Assembly (NCBI RefSeq): GCF_051106095.1
Contig: NC_135789.1
Location: 25,021,264-25,085,263 of the forward strand
Direction: 5' to 3'
Origin: Pogona vitticeps
Taxonomy: Eukaryota; Chordata; Lepidosauria; Squamata; Agamidae
DNA: 64,000 nucleotides
The first letter of the stretch is position 1, and each line of letters starts with the position of its first letter. Shown one piece after another: positions 1 to 14,597 of the stretch. Below the pieces are notes generated by a model. That model was not told the DNA's origin. It saw only the letters and a program-made list of their open reading frames with translations, and ran no database searches. Both the position numbers and the translations under genes were made by a program.

Positions 1-435
1 CCATCGGCTCCTCTAGTGCAATCAAGTCTCTCCAACAGCCGGGTCTCGCCTGGAAAAAAAAAAACTCACTTGATTTGGTGACACGGAGCAACTCCAGAAA
101 GACCTCGGGAGGTACCTGTCCCTCGCTGAGCGCGCCTACGATCACAACAGCGTCATAATAGTCTGGGGAAGAAGGAGCAGCATCGGTCAGCTGTGGAGGG
201 AGGGGGTGTGTGGTGCAACACTGCCAATAGACCAGCATCCGATGGGGCATTTGGGTGAGGTTTGCCTAGCTTGCCGTGGCTAATTGTGATTAACTGACGA
301 GGTGCTGAGGGGTGGGTCTGTCACGTGGCTGGTCAAGTGTCCGATTGTGCGCCCCGAATTTTCTCAGCCCCTTGTCAGCTACCTATCATTGGTTGGTCGC
401 AAATCTTATGTGAACACCACCCAGATTCCAGTTGC

Positions 436-494
<59 letters not shown>

Positions 495-2647
495 GACTTC
501 TATGCTCCTGCTTGTCCACAGGCCACTCTGGGCGGTTTATAGCAATAAAAATAACCCATAATCACAGCAACACACGAAAGCAACAACCCCAAAAGTGAAG
601 AAATAATAGTTAAATAAAGTTAGAAGTAAAATACAAAATGAGCAGTGCAATTAACTCCATTAAAAAGCATTAAGAGCTGGATGGCGGTTAAAACAATAGC
701 TGGCAGAAAAAGCAATCTCCTCCAGTAAAATGTATTGGAAAACCTGCCGGAATAGCATAGTTTTTAATGTTTGAAATTGGAAATTGCCGGGCGGATTTCA
801 GGCAGTAATTCATTCCAGAGACAAGGAACCACCACCAAGAAGGCCCTGTTTTTTCTTCTCTCCCTCCTGGCCTCCCTTGGGGTTATTAAGACTCATTGGC
901 CACAAAATTCACATACCAGATGTCCAAACATGTACACAAAGGTAAATCCGTTCACTCAGGATCCCAACCCCTTCTCCTCCACGCCTTAGCCTGCCCCATA
1001 TCTCTGGAGACAATCCTGCCCCCACTGTTACCTTCTGGAGCTGGCAAGGACCCTTGGCCCAAGAGACACTGCTTCAGTTCCTGGTATAATCCCTTCTGAC
1101 GTGCCAGTTCCAGCATCCCTGGGCTGCCGTCCACGCCGTGAAAGTGGCGGAAACCCTTGGCATGAAGCTAAAAAGGGACAGAAGGAGTAAAGGGATTAGA
1201 GAAACATTGCTCGAATTTTTTTGTTTTCCTTCTCCCTCCGCATGGCCTTTTCCTTTCGTGTCGTGTCTTTTTCTTTCTACAGATAGCAAATCTAAAAACA
1301 GGGATTGTCTTGTTGACTGGTTTAGCGACACACAAACATTTCCAAGGATCTTTTCAACCCTCCAAACAGGGAATCAATAATATAGAAATCGGAACAAGAA
1401 TCCCTAGCTGGGATTTCCTTTGTTCCCACTACCTCCTTAAATGATGAGCAAAACTGCCTTTCAAGAGACCAACCGTGAAACTTCCATGAACTGAGCTATG
1501 GAATTTGAGATTTTTTTTTCCAGTTATTTTGAATACAAGGCCTGGTGAAAACGTCAAGGGAGAGGGGAGGTTTAGCCTGGCTTTTATTTTTTGTTTTTCA
1601 TCTGTCTCGCAGAGGAGGGAAGGATAAAATAGGGGAAATCTGCTGAGGCCCCATTGTTAGAGGGAAGACAGGATGTAGAAGTGCATAAATGAATAGACGG
1701 CCAGCCCCTTTCAAGTGTGGGTCCGATGACCAGACTCCATAAACCCAGACGGAGGTTGTCTCCTGTTACCTGCCTGGTTAAGGTTGGGATGAGCCCCTCC
1801 ATCTCACCTCTTGGGCCACGAGTCCAGTCCCACAGGCCACGTCTAGGACCACCACATCCTCAGGGGGTCCCCGGAAGACGGAGGCTAGGCAGGCAGCCGC
1901 CAACTTGGGGGCCTGATACTGCAAAACGCCAACATCCTGCCGGAAATTCGGGGTGGGGAGGAGAGGGTGGAAGAAAAAGGATGTTGGTCTGTCATTTGCT
2001 TCAGGCGTCCACAGGATCCTCATCGTTGAATTAATAACCCCTGTTTCTAAGAAAGCTGAGTGTTGGCAACTGGACTGCAATCAGGTGGACACTGAATCTT
2101 GAGGGGGCCAGGCGGGGATTTCCAGAGCTCAGTTCACCCCCCCCCCCCCGCCAACCACACAGTCCCTCACCTTTCCAAGCCCAGGTCGCTTGAGGTGAGA
2201 TGAAGACATGGGCAGGGCAGAGTAGTGGTTAGAGCCTCATGCTGGGATTTGGGAGATGTGGGCTCAATGAAGACCCCTCCAAACCAGGACCCAGCTCATT
2301 CGGCGCTCTCTGCCTGTGTGTGTGTGTGTATTTTGGGGTGGTCTGGGTCCCCCTCGCCCCACCCAAGCCGCCTACCCCTCTTTAACAGCCGCCTAAAATT
2401 CCAGCTGCGCCTACAGTCGCTGCCTCGGGAGGGGCGGCTGGAGAGAAGGAACTCTGCCCATGCTCAAGCCGCCTCTGGAGGCGCAGGAAAGCCCAGAAGG
2501 GAGAGGAGGAAGGAGAAGGGGAGGCACCTGCTCGTACTGCGGAGCCCAGCCGTCGTAGAAGCGCCGCTGCTGCTCCGGATCGGTGCCGCGGTGCAGCTCA
2601 GCCACCCGGCACTGCACCTCCGCCAGGTGGCCCGAAGCAGAGGCCAT
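1..2647 (-). CDS. METTL27: METTL27 (WBSCR27), predicted SAM-dependent methyltransferase, 3' end off window
   Basis: Class I methyltransferase-like protein; substrate not established to my knowledge. Exons read on the minus strand: 2528-2647 (ATG at 2647; MASASGHLAEVQ..., then FYDGWAPQYEQ), 1808-1936 (motif I DVACGTGLVAQE, about residues 72-83), 1032-1167 (GFRHFHGVDGSPGMLEL, then a GLYQELK segment) and 70-162 (YYDAVVIVGALSEGQVP, then FLELLRVTKS). All junctions are GT-AG and phases agree (0, 0, 1). These blocks match human METTL27 in order. Bases 1-49 still look coding in one frame (GCWRDLIALEEPM, like human GMWEGLVAWPVDRL), but only 20 nt separate the donor at 69 from the acceptor at 50, and the expected segment containing CLTTRTN is absent (see findings). 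The gene is head-to-head with TMEM270, as in mammals. Identity is firm; structure below base 70 is uncertain. Confidence 0.9.
435..494. repeat. (CTGT)n microsatellite
   Basis: A perfect tetranucleotide array of 15 CTGT units lies in the METTL27 intron between the exons at 70-162 and 1032-1167. Confidence 0.95.
2209..2282 (+). mobile_element. tRNA-like SINE head fragment
   Basis: The segment reads as a polymerase III promoter head: an A-box-like TAGTGGTTAGAGCC, then a B-box-like stretch ending GTGGGCTCAA. It resembles tRNA-derived SINE heads seen in squamates but has no recognisable body or tail. It lies in METTL27 intron 1. Family assignment is a guess. Confidence 0.35.
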
Positions 2648-2826
2648 GGCGAGCGGACCGGGGTGGGGGACCTAGTGGATCCCTTTCCCTGCCACTTCCT
2701 TGGCCCCGATCCTACCAGGAAACGCCCCGCGCCCTTGTCTCCTCTCACGCCCCCCACCCCGAGGCTCCTGGTTTCAGCTGCGGGAGAGGACGGGTGCAAG
2801 GGACACGGAGGCGGAGGCCGGGCTGG

Positions 2827-2886
2827 GGGACTACAGTTCCCAGAATCCTCCCTCCTTCCCCGGGGGATTCTGGGAGTTGTAGTCCC
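2827..2886. promoter_or_regulatory. Inverted pair of ZNF143-like sites upstream of METTL27
   Basis: Two 22-bp arms (2827-2848 and 2865-2886) face each other across a 16-bp spacer and differ at two positions. Each contains the ZNF143/THAP11-type core ACTACAACTCCCAGAAT (left arm with AG-TT instead of AA-CT). They start 180 bp upstream of the METTL27 ATG in GC-rich DNA. A weaker third copy lies at about 2974-2990. The position suits a promoter element, but the same core occurs in dispersed palindromic repeats here, so a repeat origin is equally possible. Confidence 0.5.
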
Positions 2887-4196
2887 ATTCCCCTTCCGAA
2901 AGGGGCTTTCCCACGCTCTGCCCCCTTCCCCCGAACTGGCTGGCCGAGGTGGGGTGGGGAGACTGTCGATGGATGATGGGAGTTGTATTCATTCCACACA
3001 CACACACACACTAAGTCGACTCCCGCAAATGCTTGTAGGGGAGAGGCGCGTCTTAAAGGGAAGAAAGGCCAGCGCTCGGGAAAGGGAACTGGCATTTTTT
3101 GGAAGGCCGGGGGGGGGGGAAGTCTGTCCCCCAGAATCCCAAAGCCCATCTGCCCGGCCCGACTCCGAAACGAGCGGCTGATGTCGGCGCTCGGGTTCCA
3201 ACCTCCATCCCTTTCTTAAACGGCCCAGAGACCCTCGTTTTAATTTCTGTTTCGTTTTCGTTACGTTACGCCCAGAGCCTCCCGGAAGCGATGGGGGGGG
3301 GGCTCAAGAGAGGCTTAAGAGGGGGGAGGAATCGCCCATCAACGCGGAACCTCTTTCTGCCGAAAACAGCCCTGCCGGCCTCTTGAGATCGAGCGGACTC
3401 CAGGTCCCATCATCCGCAGGCGGCGTGGCCAGCGGCTGAGGAGGAGGGGAGGGGGGAGAGCCATGATTCTTTGGTGGGCGCCCATTTCCCCACCCTTGTA
3501 AGAGCTGGGCAGAGGGGACCCGTTTAGGCGGTCGGAGGGGTACCAGAAAGACGATCCCCCCGTTTTAGATTGATCGATTGAAAAATGTAGCTTGAAATGT
3601 TTTCTCTGATCCTGCAGTGGGAAAGCTTCACATACGCAAATTACCTCTTGAAATGGTTTTGGAATAATTTGTGTGTGTTTATTCATATTTACAAATGTAC
3701 ACATAACATTTTCATTATGTATCAACTTAAAAAGTGTGTTTATTTCGTTTTTTTTAAAGATGTAACCCAGTTGGATATTTTGTTATTATCCTTTGGGATG
3801 CTTGTGTTATAAGAGGAAACAAAACCCACCGCTTGGCTTCTTCCAAAATGGGGACAGGCGGCCTTGCTTTCTGGGGGAGGTGCTGCTTCCTCCTCTTTCT
3901 GCCTGGTGGGGAGAGGGCTGGACGTGAAACCCCAAGATCCGTGCCTTGTACCCCAAGATCTTTCTGCCCTAGGATGCTGATGAGGCTTGTTGGGAAGGTC
4001 AGAGCTCCGTTGCCTCTCTCCTGCCCATTTAAGGCAGGACAGGCATCCCAGTTTGGGGGCCTTTTCCAATTTCGGGGGGGGGACCTGGTTGGAAAGCAGC
4101 AGAAAAGAGGGGAGCCACTCCGCTGAGCATCCTCCCAGATCGGGATCAAAGAACCCCCTTGCTGCTCCCATGACAACTGGGGCTGCCGGGTCCCTC

Positions 4197-4209
4197 TTGC
4201 CATGGCAAC
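4197..4209 (+). promoter_or_regulatory. RFX X-box-like palindrome upstream of TMEM270
   Basis: TTGCCATGGCAAC matches 13 of the 14 positions of the palindromic X-box GTTGCCATGGCAAC bound by RFX factors. It sits 1.8 kb before the TMEM270 start codon and about 450 bp before a full CRE. Function is inferred only. Confidence 0.45.
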
Positions 4210-4659
4210 AGTTCCTCCTCTCTGCTCCTGAATCCTTCCTACAGGGTAGCAGGAGGGTGGGTGAGATCGAGGGAAGGACACACGGAGCCGGGGGCCATAA
4301 GGACAGAACTGTGCTCCCCTTATTTGACTCCAGCGGCCTGATTCTGATTAGGGCGCCACCTTCATTTTCACCTTTGCTAACACCGAGATTGCCATGCCCT
4401 GCAGTGCTTCTGCTCCAAGCCAAAACAGAGGCACATCTGGCAGTCGGAGGCTATGGCTTCCCCCATGCTGGAGTGTTAGCAATAATTAACGGGTGCAACG
4501 AGAGAGCCACCCCACTCCACGGCAAGTTGAACGTTTGAACCCCTAGTCTCCATTTAGAGAAGAGGCCGAATACGGACCCAACAGAGAAAGCAGTGCAGGG
4601 AGAGCAAGGGGATGATGCTGAGGGTTGGACGGCTACGACATCACCCCTGAGTACCATCA

Positions 4660-4667
4660 TGACGTCA
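4660..4667 (+). promoter_or_regulatory. Consensus CRE (TGACGTCA)
   Basis: A perfect palindromic cAMP response element, followed 5 bp later by a near-CRE (TGATGTCA, 4673-4680) and by a CCAAT box near 4707. About 130-180 bp downstream is a strong splice donor (GCGG|GTAAGAG, GT at 4840-4841), so a 5' noncoding exon of TMEM270 ending at 4839 is plausible. Confidence 0.45.
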
Positions 4668-5980
4668 CAGCTGATGTCACAGAGCTGGAAGCTGGCAGCT
4701 CTCTTGACCAATCCTGCTTAGGGCTGGCTGGAGCAAAAGGGGTCCTTCCTGGCCCAGAAATCACTGGACTTTGAAAGGTTTTGGGAAGCAACCCCCCATC
4801 TCAGAAACCCCCAGAAGGAAACCCCACGGCCAGCAGCGGGTAAGAGCTCTGAGAAAGATCCGCATTAGTTCTAAGCTTGAAAAAGTCCATCCTTAGGCCA
4901 CCTCCTTTTTCCCTCCTGCAGGAGGAACCCTGAGGTTCATCCACTGACGGCAGGTGAAAAAAAATATAGCATTTTTAAAGGCAGCCCTGTTCATCCTTTT
5001 TGAGCAAAAAGCCAGAAACGGATGGCTTGTGGCATCTTTAAGAAACTCATCCCACCATGACCGCTTCCACGGGTTAGCCTTAGGTCTGCAATCCGTGAAA
5101 GTTTCCCCGGGGGAAAAAATAAAAGAAGTGTTCCTGCTGAAGCTGCCACAAGACTTTGGCTGTGAGCGTTGTGTGGGTTTCAAGTGCAAAAATATTGGCC
5201 CAGGGAGAGAATGATCAACATTGATGATGAGGAGTGCAGGGAAGCCTTTGAAGTGGGACCCAGTCCAGGACTGTTCTGAGTTCCAGAACAAAGCCACCTG
5301 TTCCCCTTTCCCACAAAGTTTTTTTCTTCTTCCTTTCCTGCTGTACCCCGATTTTGGAAGAAATGTCATTTGCTACTGATTAGCCACTGGAGGCTGGAAA
5401 CCCTGGATGATCGACTGCCAGTGACTATCGGTTGTCCCTTGTCTATGCCAAGGAAGTGACTGGCTATTCTATTTATATCGTGCTTGCCCTCCCATGGATG
5501 TGCACAACCCCAAATCGGTGAGGTAGGCCAGAATTTGCACGTGCACGAGTGAGTGAAGAGGCCAGGGTCATCCAGGGAGTTTTCACAGCTTATGGAGGAC
5601 AGGGTCCCAGATCTCTGGAGCCCACACTGGCTCTCCCAGAGCACCACTGGCTCCATAATAATTGTCCAGGACTTATCGTCTGTCCCACGCCTGCCCCCCT
5701 CTCAGGTGCACAAGGTGTTTTGCAGTGGCTACTCAATGGTTCAATCCCTAGGATCTGATAAACCCTGGTTACTCCTCCCAGCATCATTGGGCCACATGGT
5801 TAGCCATGATGCTGGCGGTGAGCTTCTGGGAGTCATCATCTGGAGGCAAAGGAATTTTGCTAAGCTCTGCTCTTAGCTTTTCTCAATTTTTTTGGAGAAA
5901 TGAGGCATGATTCGAGGTGGTTTGATGGATCTCTGTGTACCTTTCCTTGCAGACTCCTGTAAACAGGCACTTTCTCTTCG

Positions 5981-6962
5981 ATGGAGCCCGACGTCCTTCA
6001 CAGCCACCGCTCAGGGGGGCGGCCTCTGAGCAAGCCCCGTGGCCCGGTGGCCCCCCAGCCGTCCCGAGCACCAGCTAAGGGCTTGCGGAAGGTGGCCCAC
6101 GGGGGGCTGAGCACCCTCTACCTGCACCTTCTCTCCTTGCGAATGGGGCTGCTGGGCTGGTGTTTCTGCCTGAAGCAGACGCAGTGGAACTTCCTATGCT
6201 GGGTCCACGCTTCCTTGGAGCTGGCCACGGACATCTTCTTCTGCTGGGTCCAGAATGCCCTCGTGGCTTGCGTGATGCTTCTGCTCCTTGCTTGGAAAGC
6301 CTTCAGCGAGGCCAAGGTGCACCGCTGGCGATCGTGCCCACAACACTTGGCAAGGGGGCAGAGCTGGAAAAAGCAGCTTTTTTTGCAGTTCAGAGGGCAT
6401 CTCAAGAACTCCCCCAGGGGAGGGGGTGGTTTTTTTTTGGGGGGGGAGCTGTATTTCCAAAAGGCCATCTTTCCAAGGCCTGGGTGCAGCCTCAATGACG
6501 CAGAGGTGGAATCATCAGCTTCCGACAGAGGGCAAGCCGTTTATTAATGAAGCCACAAGGCCAGTTTGCACTCCTCGCTCAAGTCCTGGGCTGGATCCGG
6601 CCAGCTGCACTTACCTGGGGTTCGAGGCTTCTCCCACGGCCACTCCGACTCCCCTTCTTCCCCCCCACCCCAACCTGGTGACTCACCTGCTTCCCTTTCT
6701 TGTTCCCCAGGCCCTGGGAGCCAGCCTGTCTCGGGCTCTGTCTGTGCTGAAGAGCTGGTTCTGGAAGCTGGTTTGGATCATCTGGACCCCTGCGTTCTGT
6801 GCCGTTTGGATGACCTGGTGCTTCATCCGCCTCCTGGAAGTCAGCTACAAGCAGGCTGCCAGGATGGCCGAAGAGGACGAGGAGGACCAGGGAGGACCTC
6901 CAGCCGCGGCCCAGCCTCCGTCACCCGGGGGACTTGTCTTAAGGCGGAAGGATGGAATTTAA
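5981..6962 (+). CDS. TMEM270: TMEM270 (WBSCR28) transmembrane protein
   Basis: Function unknown; the human gene is reported as testis-enriched. Two coding exons are read: 5981-6316 (112 codons, donor AAG|GTGCAC, weak) and 6711-6962 (acceptor CCCCAG at 6705-6710, 83 codons plus TAA), giving about 195 residues against about 265 in human. The exon acceptor is at 5951-5952 and an in-frame TAA at 5960-5962 precedes the ATG, which supports this start and implies a noncoding upstream exon. Hydrophobic segments lie at about residues 83-108 (DIFFCWVQNALVACVMLLLL) and 131-154 (LVWIIWTPAFCAVWMTWCFI). An acidic tail follows (MAEEDEEDQ), aligning with human TTQLAEAQEVE. The human N-terminal membrane segment is missing or lies in an unrecognised exon. 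Position next to divergent METTL27 matches mammals. Confidence 0.75.
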
Positions 6963-7171
6963 CTGGGATTAAACGGGGCTGGACAGGACTTGGTTCTGAA
7001 GCAGTGTTTTTAATCCTCATGCAGGACGGAAGCAGGAGGACCCTTAAGGGTAATTTGGTCCAAAGGAAGTCCTCTCTGCTGGGATTTTGCAGGGAGCTGG
7101 GCTCAAGAACGGTTACCAAGTATTCCCGGCCGTCTGCACAAAACAGTTTACTGGTGTTGTGGCTTCCTTGC

Positions 7172-7312
7172 TACAGGATGGCTCAGTGGCTTAGGTCTCC
7201 AGCTGTGGAGCCAGAGGTTGGGAGTTCAATTCCCCACGGGGCCTCCTTGAGGGGCTGGATTCCGTGATCCAGAGGGTCCCTTCCAGCAGTGCAGTTCTAA
7301 GACGATTATTAT
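7172..7312 (+). mobile_element. tRNA-derived SINE with CR1-like 3' end
   Basis: The A box (GATGGCTCAGTGGCTTAGG) and B box (GGGAGTTCAATTCCCC) are followed by a 3' part ending GGTCCCTTCCAGCAGTGCAG and TTCTAAGACGATTATTATT. That tail resembles CR1 LINE 3' ends, so CR1-mediated mobilisation is likely. Related copies lie at 48640-48775 and, inverted, 50075-50205. Confidence 0.65.
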
Positions 7313-9097
7313 TACTCCAGTTAACAAGCTGTCTAAAATTGCATTAGCCTTTTTTATTTTTTGCTCCCTGCTGCATCTCCTCTTTAGTTTGTGGTTCTTG
7401 GCTACTTTCCACCTGGATCACTGCCAAAAAGAGATAGCTCCCATCCCTCATTTGTGCATCTAATCATTTTCTGTCTGCGTGGGGAACTTTGCCGTTACCC
7501 CTGACTCACTAGGCGCAAATTTTAGCTCCTGCTCTGTCCCCCCCCAGCAAGCACTCGTCTTTGGTTCTTGTGTTGGGTCTCTTATACTTCCGGCAAGACA
7601 GGGTCACATTGATGCATTCCGGCATGGCTGCTTCCTACAAGCCAACAGGCCTGCTTCTTCCTTGCTGCTGATCTCATGTGGAAAAACCAAGCCAAGCAGC
7701 CTTCTGTGCTGTTCTGTCTTGTGCCATTGGGAAAGGGGGCTTCCGCACAACCTCCTGGGCGATGGAGGGCCTGCCGCTTCCATCTGCTACAGGACTGGGC
7801 TCAACAACGTTATTTCCCCTTCGGAAGTTGTTCTCTCTCTCTCTCTCTCCAACAATTCTTTGCTCATTTAACTTTTGCCTAAGCTTTCTTCTCTGACCAC
7901 TACTCAGGCCAAAGAGGTTTCTGCCTCCACAACAGTGGTCTGTTTTACCTGCGGACTCCATGCAACCAAAGGCATTCCATATGTTGGCTTCCTTTGGGGC
8001 ATCGTGTCCACCTGTTGTCTCATGTTTCTCGTTGCTCCGTTCAATTCAAGTCCTTCTTTCTCACAGATCGCATTTCTTCGTAGTGCTCCTCAACCCGATG
8101 GAATGCGGCCCCGAGTGGATCTTGCTCCAAAGTTCACCGCGGTCCAGTTTCTCAGCCTCAAATGGGCTGGGTGCTCCTCCAGGCGGGGAGTGACTCTAGG
8201 CTCCGCCCGCTCGGCCTCATCTCCCCAGGGCGCTCAGCGCCATCCCTCCATCCCTTGCGGCTCTCCCTTCCCCCCAAGCACGGCCCTCTCACACACGCTC
8301 TATTTCAAATACTTTTAATTTTAAAAATATTCTCTTCAGTGCTAAAATATCTCTTTCGCTTCCCTGGGTAGCAGCCAGCACTCCTTACTCGCTCACCAAC
8401 TCGATTCGGCATGCAGAGCGCGATGGAGGAGGGCGAGAGGGCAGGTCCGCAGAGGCTGGAGAGGGCCCAAGGGGTCAGTGGCGACCAGGCAGCGGGGTCC
8501 TCCTCATCCCTCCTGGCCCCTTCCCTGGGGGCAGAGTACCGTCTCTTTCTTCCTTTCCATTGCTGGCCGCTTCACCCCACATCTCTATTGCACGGCATCC
8601 CAGCTGGTCTCCCAGCAGGTCCTGGCCTTCCTCCTGAAAGAGGCCTTCGCTCCCATCAGGAGGATTTTAAAGGGGGGGGGGCTGGCCTCTGAGGCTGCCC
8701 AGTAAGTGCTATTTAACGCCTCCCAAGCCACAACCCCCCCCCGACACTCCCAAAAGAAAAGAAATAGACAAGAGAGGCTGGAAACGACCCCCCCCAGACG
8801 TGCAAAAACAGGCGAGTATGGTGGGCTAGGTTCAGGGGCACCGGGGGGGGGGCTGTTGCAGAGGGTGGGTGGAGGGGCACATTTCAGCAGCAGCAGCAGG
8901 GAGGGAGGGAGGGAAAGCTGGCATCTGAAGGAGCCACGGAAACAGCAGGGCGATCCTTAGACAACAGTGCACAAGGTCAGACACAGAGGCGGTATAGAGG
9001 CTACCACCCTTCCGGAAAAAAAGGGAGGGTGTTTAGGGAGTAGGGAGCAGATGAACTCCCTGAAAGAACCCACGTCCCAGGGGAGGAAGCAGGCTTG
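7313..9097. other. TMEM270-BCL7B convergent interval, including probable BCL7B 3' UTR
   Basis: No coding exon recognised. The right part (about 8300-9097) is probably the BCL7B 3' UTR on the minus strand; the left part holds no identified element apart from a short (CT) run near 7832-7849. Several C or G runs of 7-9 bases occur (for example around 8740 and 8843). Confidence 0.5.
8314..8319 (-). terminator. Candidate BCL7B poly(A) signal (ATTAAA)
   Basis: TTTAAT on the plus strand reads ATTAAA on the minus strand, about 780 bp past the BCL7B stop codon in an AT-rich patch. It is the common variant hexamer; other sites are possible. Confidence 0.35.
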
Positions 9098-12706
<3,609 letters not shown>

Positions 12707-12708
12707 CT

Positions 12709-12815
12709 ACGCATGCGCGCGCTCATCACCCTGCCCCCGCCCCTCCGTGCGTAACGCGTCAGTGCCCTCGTCCGGACAGGGAGGGGGAAGCGCGCGTGTC
12801 CTGACTGCGCATGCG
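12709..12815. promoter_or_regulatory. NRF1-type sites in the BCL7B CpG promoter
   Basis: Two palindromic GCGCATGC-type sites lie 66-172 bp upstream of the BCL7B ATG: TACGCATGCGCGC at 12709-12721 and TGCGCATGCG at 12806-12815. NRF1 sites are typical of TATA-less CpG-island housekeeping promoters, and no TATA box is seen. Confidence 0.55.
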
Positions 12816-12849
12816 TGACACTTCCTTCTCCTCTCCCCCACCCCCGTTT

Positions 12850-14590
12850 TGGGAAGGCAGAGCTACTAGGGGCGGGACCTCATATTGTGGGCGGGCTTAG
12901 AACTCTGTGCATGGGCAGGGGCCCAATTGTTTGCAGTATAGTCATATCAACACTGTAAATAAAACTATCGGCTTGTGAGCATAATGGATCAAATAGATAA
13001 AAAATTAGTTATTAAGGAAAAAACTCACGTAGTCTCTGTCCATGATGCCGATGCCAAAGCCCCTCTAGATGCAAAGGTAGCATGTTCAGGCCTCTCCATC
13101 CACAGGCAGATATGAACATCGGATCCTGCCGAGAGGCCTGCCAGAGCATTCAGGAGCAAGAATGTCGAGTTGCCTCAATGTGTAATCCAAGCCTCTGCAC
13201 ATAAACAGAGTTCATTCCTTTCCAAGCTAGAAACTGGACAGCTACCTCCAAGGGACACAATAACACCAATGCCATTGCATATCTATCAGCTCAACAAAAT
13301 ATTCTGAGTATGCTCAGAGGCACACGACTTCAGTTAATACACCATAACTATAGATAGGCCAGAACAGAATCCCAGCCCTAAAAATCTGATTGAATGGGCA
13401 CATGAAGGGCTGGCTGAAGCTCATTTGCCATTGTTAGTATGTAGTAGAAGGGCAGAGATGGAAAGTAACAAAATGCTCTCCACAACATACCTTGGGTATG
13501 TCAGGATTTGAACCATGGACTCATTTTAGACTGCCATGGTCACTTTTTGAACATCCAGGGTGTTTCTGTAGCTACTTGTTATTCATCCAAATGCTCTCCA
13601 GTTAATAGACATTTTGGCTTTTCTTATCATCACTGCCTGTTTTTGTTACTATGGAGGGATCTTTCTGGGGTGTCTCAAAATCAAGCAGCAATGAATAAGA
13701 CCGTTAATTCTCTAATGGTGGCAGAAGGTAGAGGACATGAAGTCACATAAATAGAATGTTATTCAAACATTGCCCACTGTGAGGCGTCCGTATGTGAACA
13801 CCAAGTGGCAGAGAGCATGATCCAGCAACACTTTTCTTATGTCCTGCAGTGATAGCTCCCGGTTCATCATCTAAACCCAGAGCCTTATGTTATAATCCTG
13901 CATTATCTACTCAGAAAGAAGCCTTGGTGAGCTGAGTGGGGATGTAATCCCAGGTAAAATAAGGAATCATCAAACTAAATGTACAAATGCCTGCACCCCC
14001 ACCCAAAATTATCAAAGATGAAGTAGGTGGAATGCCTGTATTGCAATTCCTCTAAGCTGACCTTCTAGACTGTTGCTAGATATATATTTTTTCATTGCTT
14101 TGTGATGGTTTGACAAGATGACAAAAAGAAAGGAGGTAAGGCATCAAGGTAATTCAGGTAATCTCTTACAATCAGCATTTTCAAATAGTTCTGTGGAAGA
14201 TGGAATAACTGAATTAGAAGGGGCCATCAAGTCCAACCCCCTGCTCAGTGCAGGAATCCAAACCAAAACAGACCTGACAGATGGGTGTCCAGTTTTCTCT
14301 TAAATGCCTGGAGAACTATCAGTCTGTTTTTCACTGCCTGGAAAAAAAAATCTACAAAGTGCCAGGATCCTGCCCATCTCCTGCCCCTGGAAAGGCAAAC
14401 GATCATGGCCGGTGCGGCAACTGCAAGGAGAACAACAGGGGAAGAGACATTTCCATGATGGGATTTCCAGGCAGCCAGGACCATTTCTGGCTTTGGGTCT
14501 GAGTCTGCCTTGACCCTCCTGTTCCTACATTCCTCACCAATCTATGTCACTCGCCTTGCTCTGAAGATAATCCCAGGAGGGCAGCAGTTG
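12850..14590. other. BCL7B-TBL2 intergenic region
   Basis: No coding exon recognised. The stretch from 12900 to 14100 is moderately AT-rich, single-copy-looking sequence with no family I can name. A CR1 3' fragment occupies about 14208-14345. The right end leads into the TBL2 3' UTR (minus strand). Confidence 0.5.
14208..14345 (-). mobile_element. CR1 LINE 3'-end fragment
   Basis: Read on the minus strand the segment contains GCAGGGGGTTGGACTTGATG followed by GCCCC, the signature of CR1 3' ends; the remainder follows the untranslated region. It is a short 5'-truncated copy, as is usual for CR1. Confidence 0.7.
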
Positions 14591-14597
14591 TGCAGAA

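Larger units (their letters stand above)
2990..5952. other. METTL27-TMEM270 intergenic region
   Basis: No protein-coding exon is recognised in this stretch. It begins with a (CA) run and GC-rich METTL27 promoter DNA, then AT-rich sequence near 3590-3800. From about 4160 to 4720 it carries an RFX X-box-like palindrome and a full CRE. Around 5760-5850 a degraded hAT-like palindromic fragment may be present (GCTTCTGGGAGTCATCATC). Predicted translations longer than 150 codons here have no recognisable domain and I treat them as chance frames. Confidence 0.6.

Noticed and set aside
1-49. Terminal METTL27 exon spliced from 70 to 49
   Set aside because: As an ordinary exon it would need a 20-nt intron, and splicing would put it in a frame without similarity to the family; kept only as part of the uncertain 3' region and as a finding.
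2225-3181. 318-codon plus-strand open frame
   Set aside because: It runs antisense through METTL27 exon 1 and its GC-rich promoter. The translation is low-complexity (CVCVCI, repeated P/R/G) with no domain, as expected of a chance frame in CpG-rich DNA.
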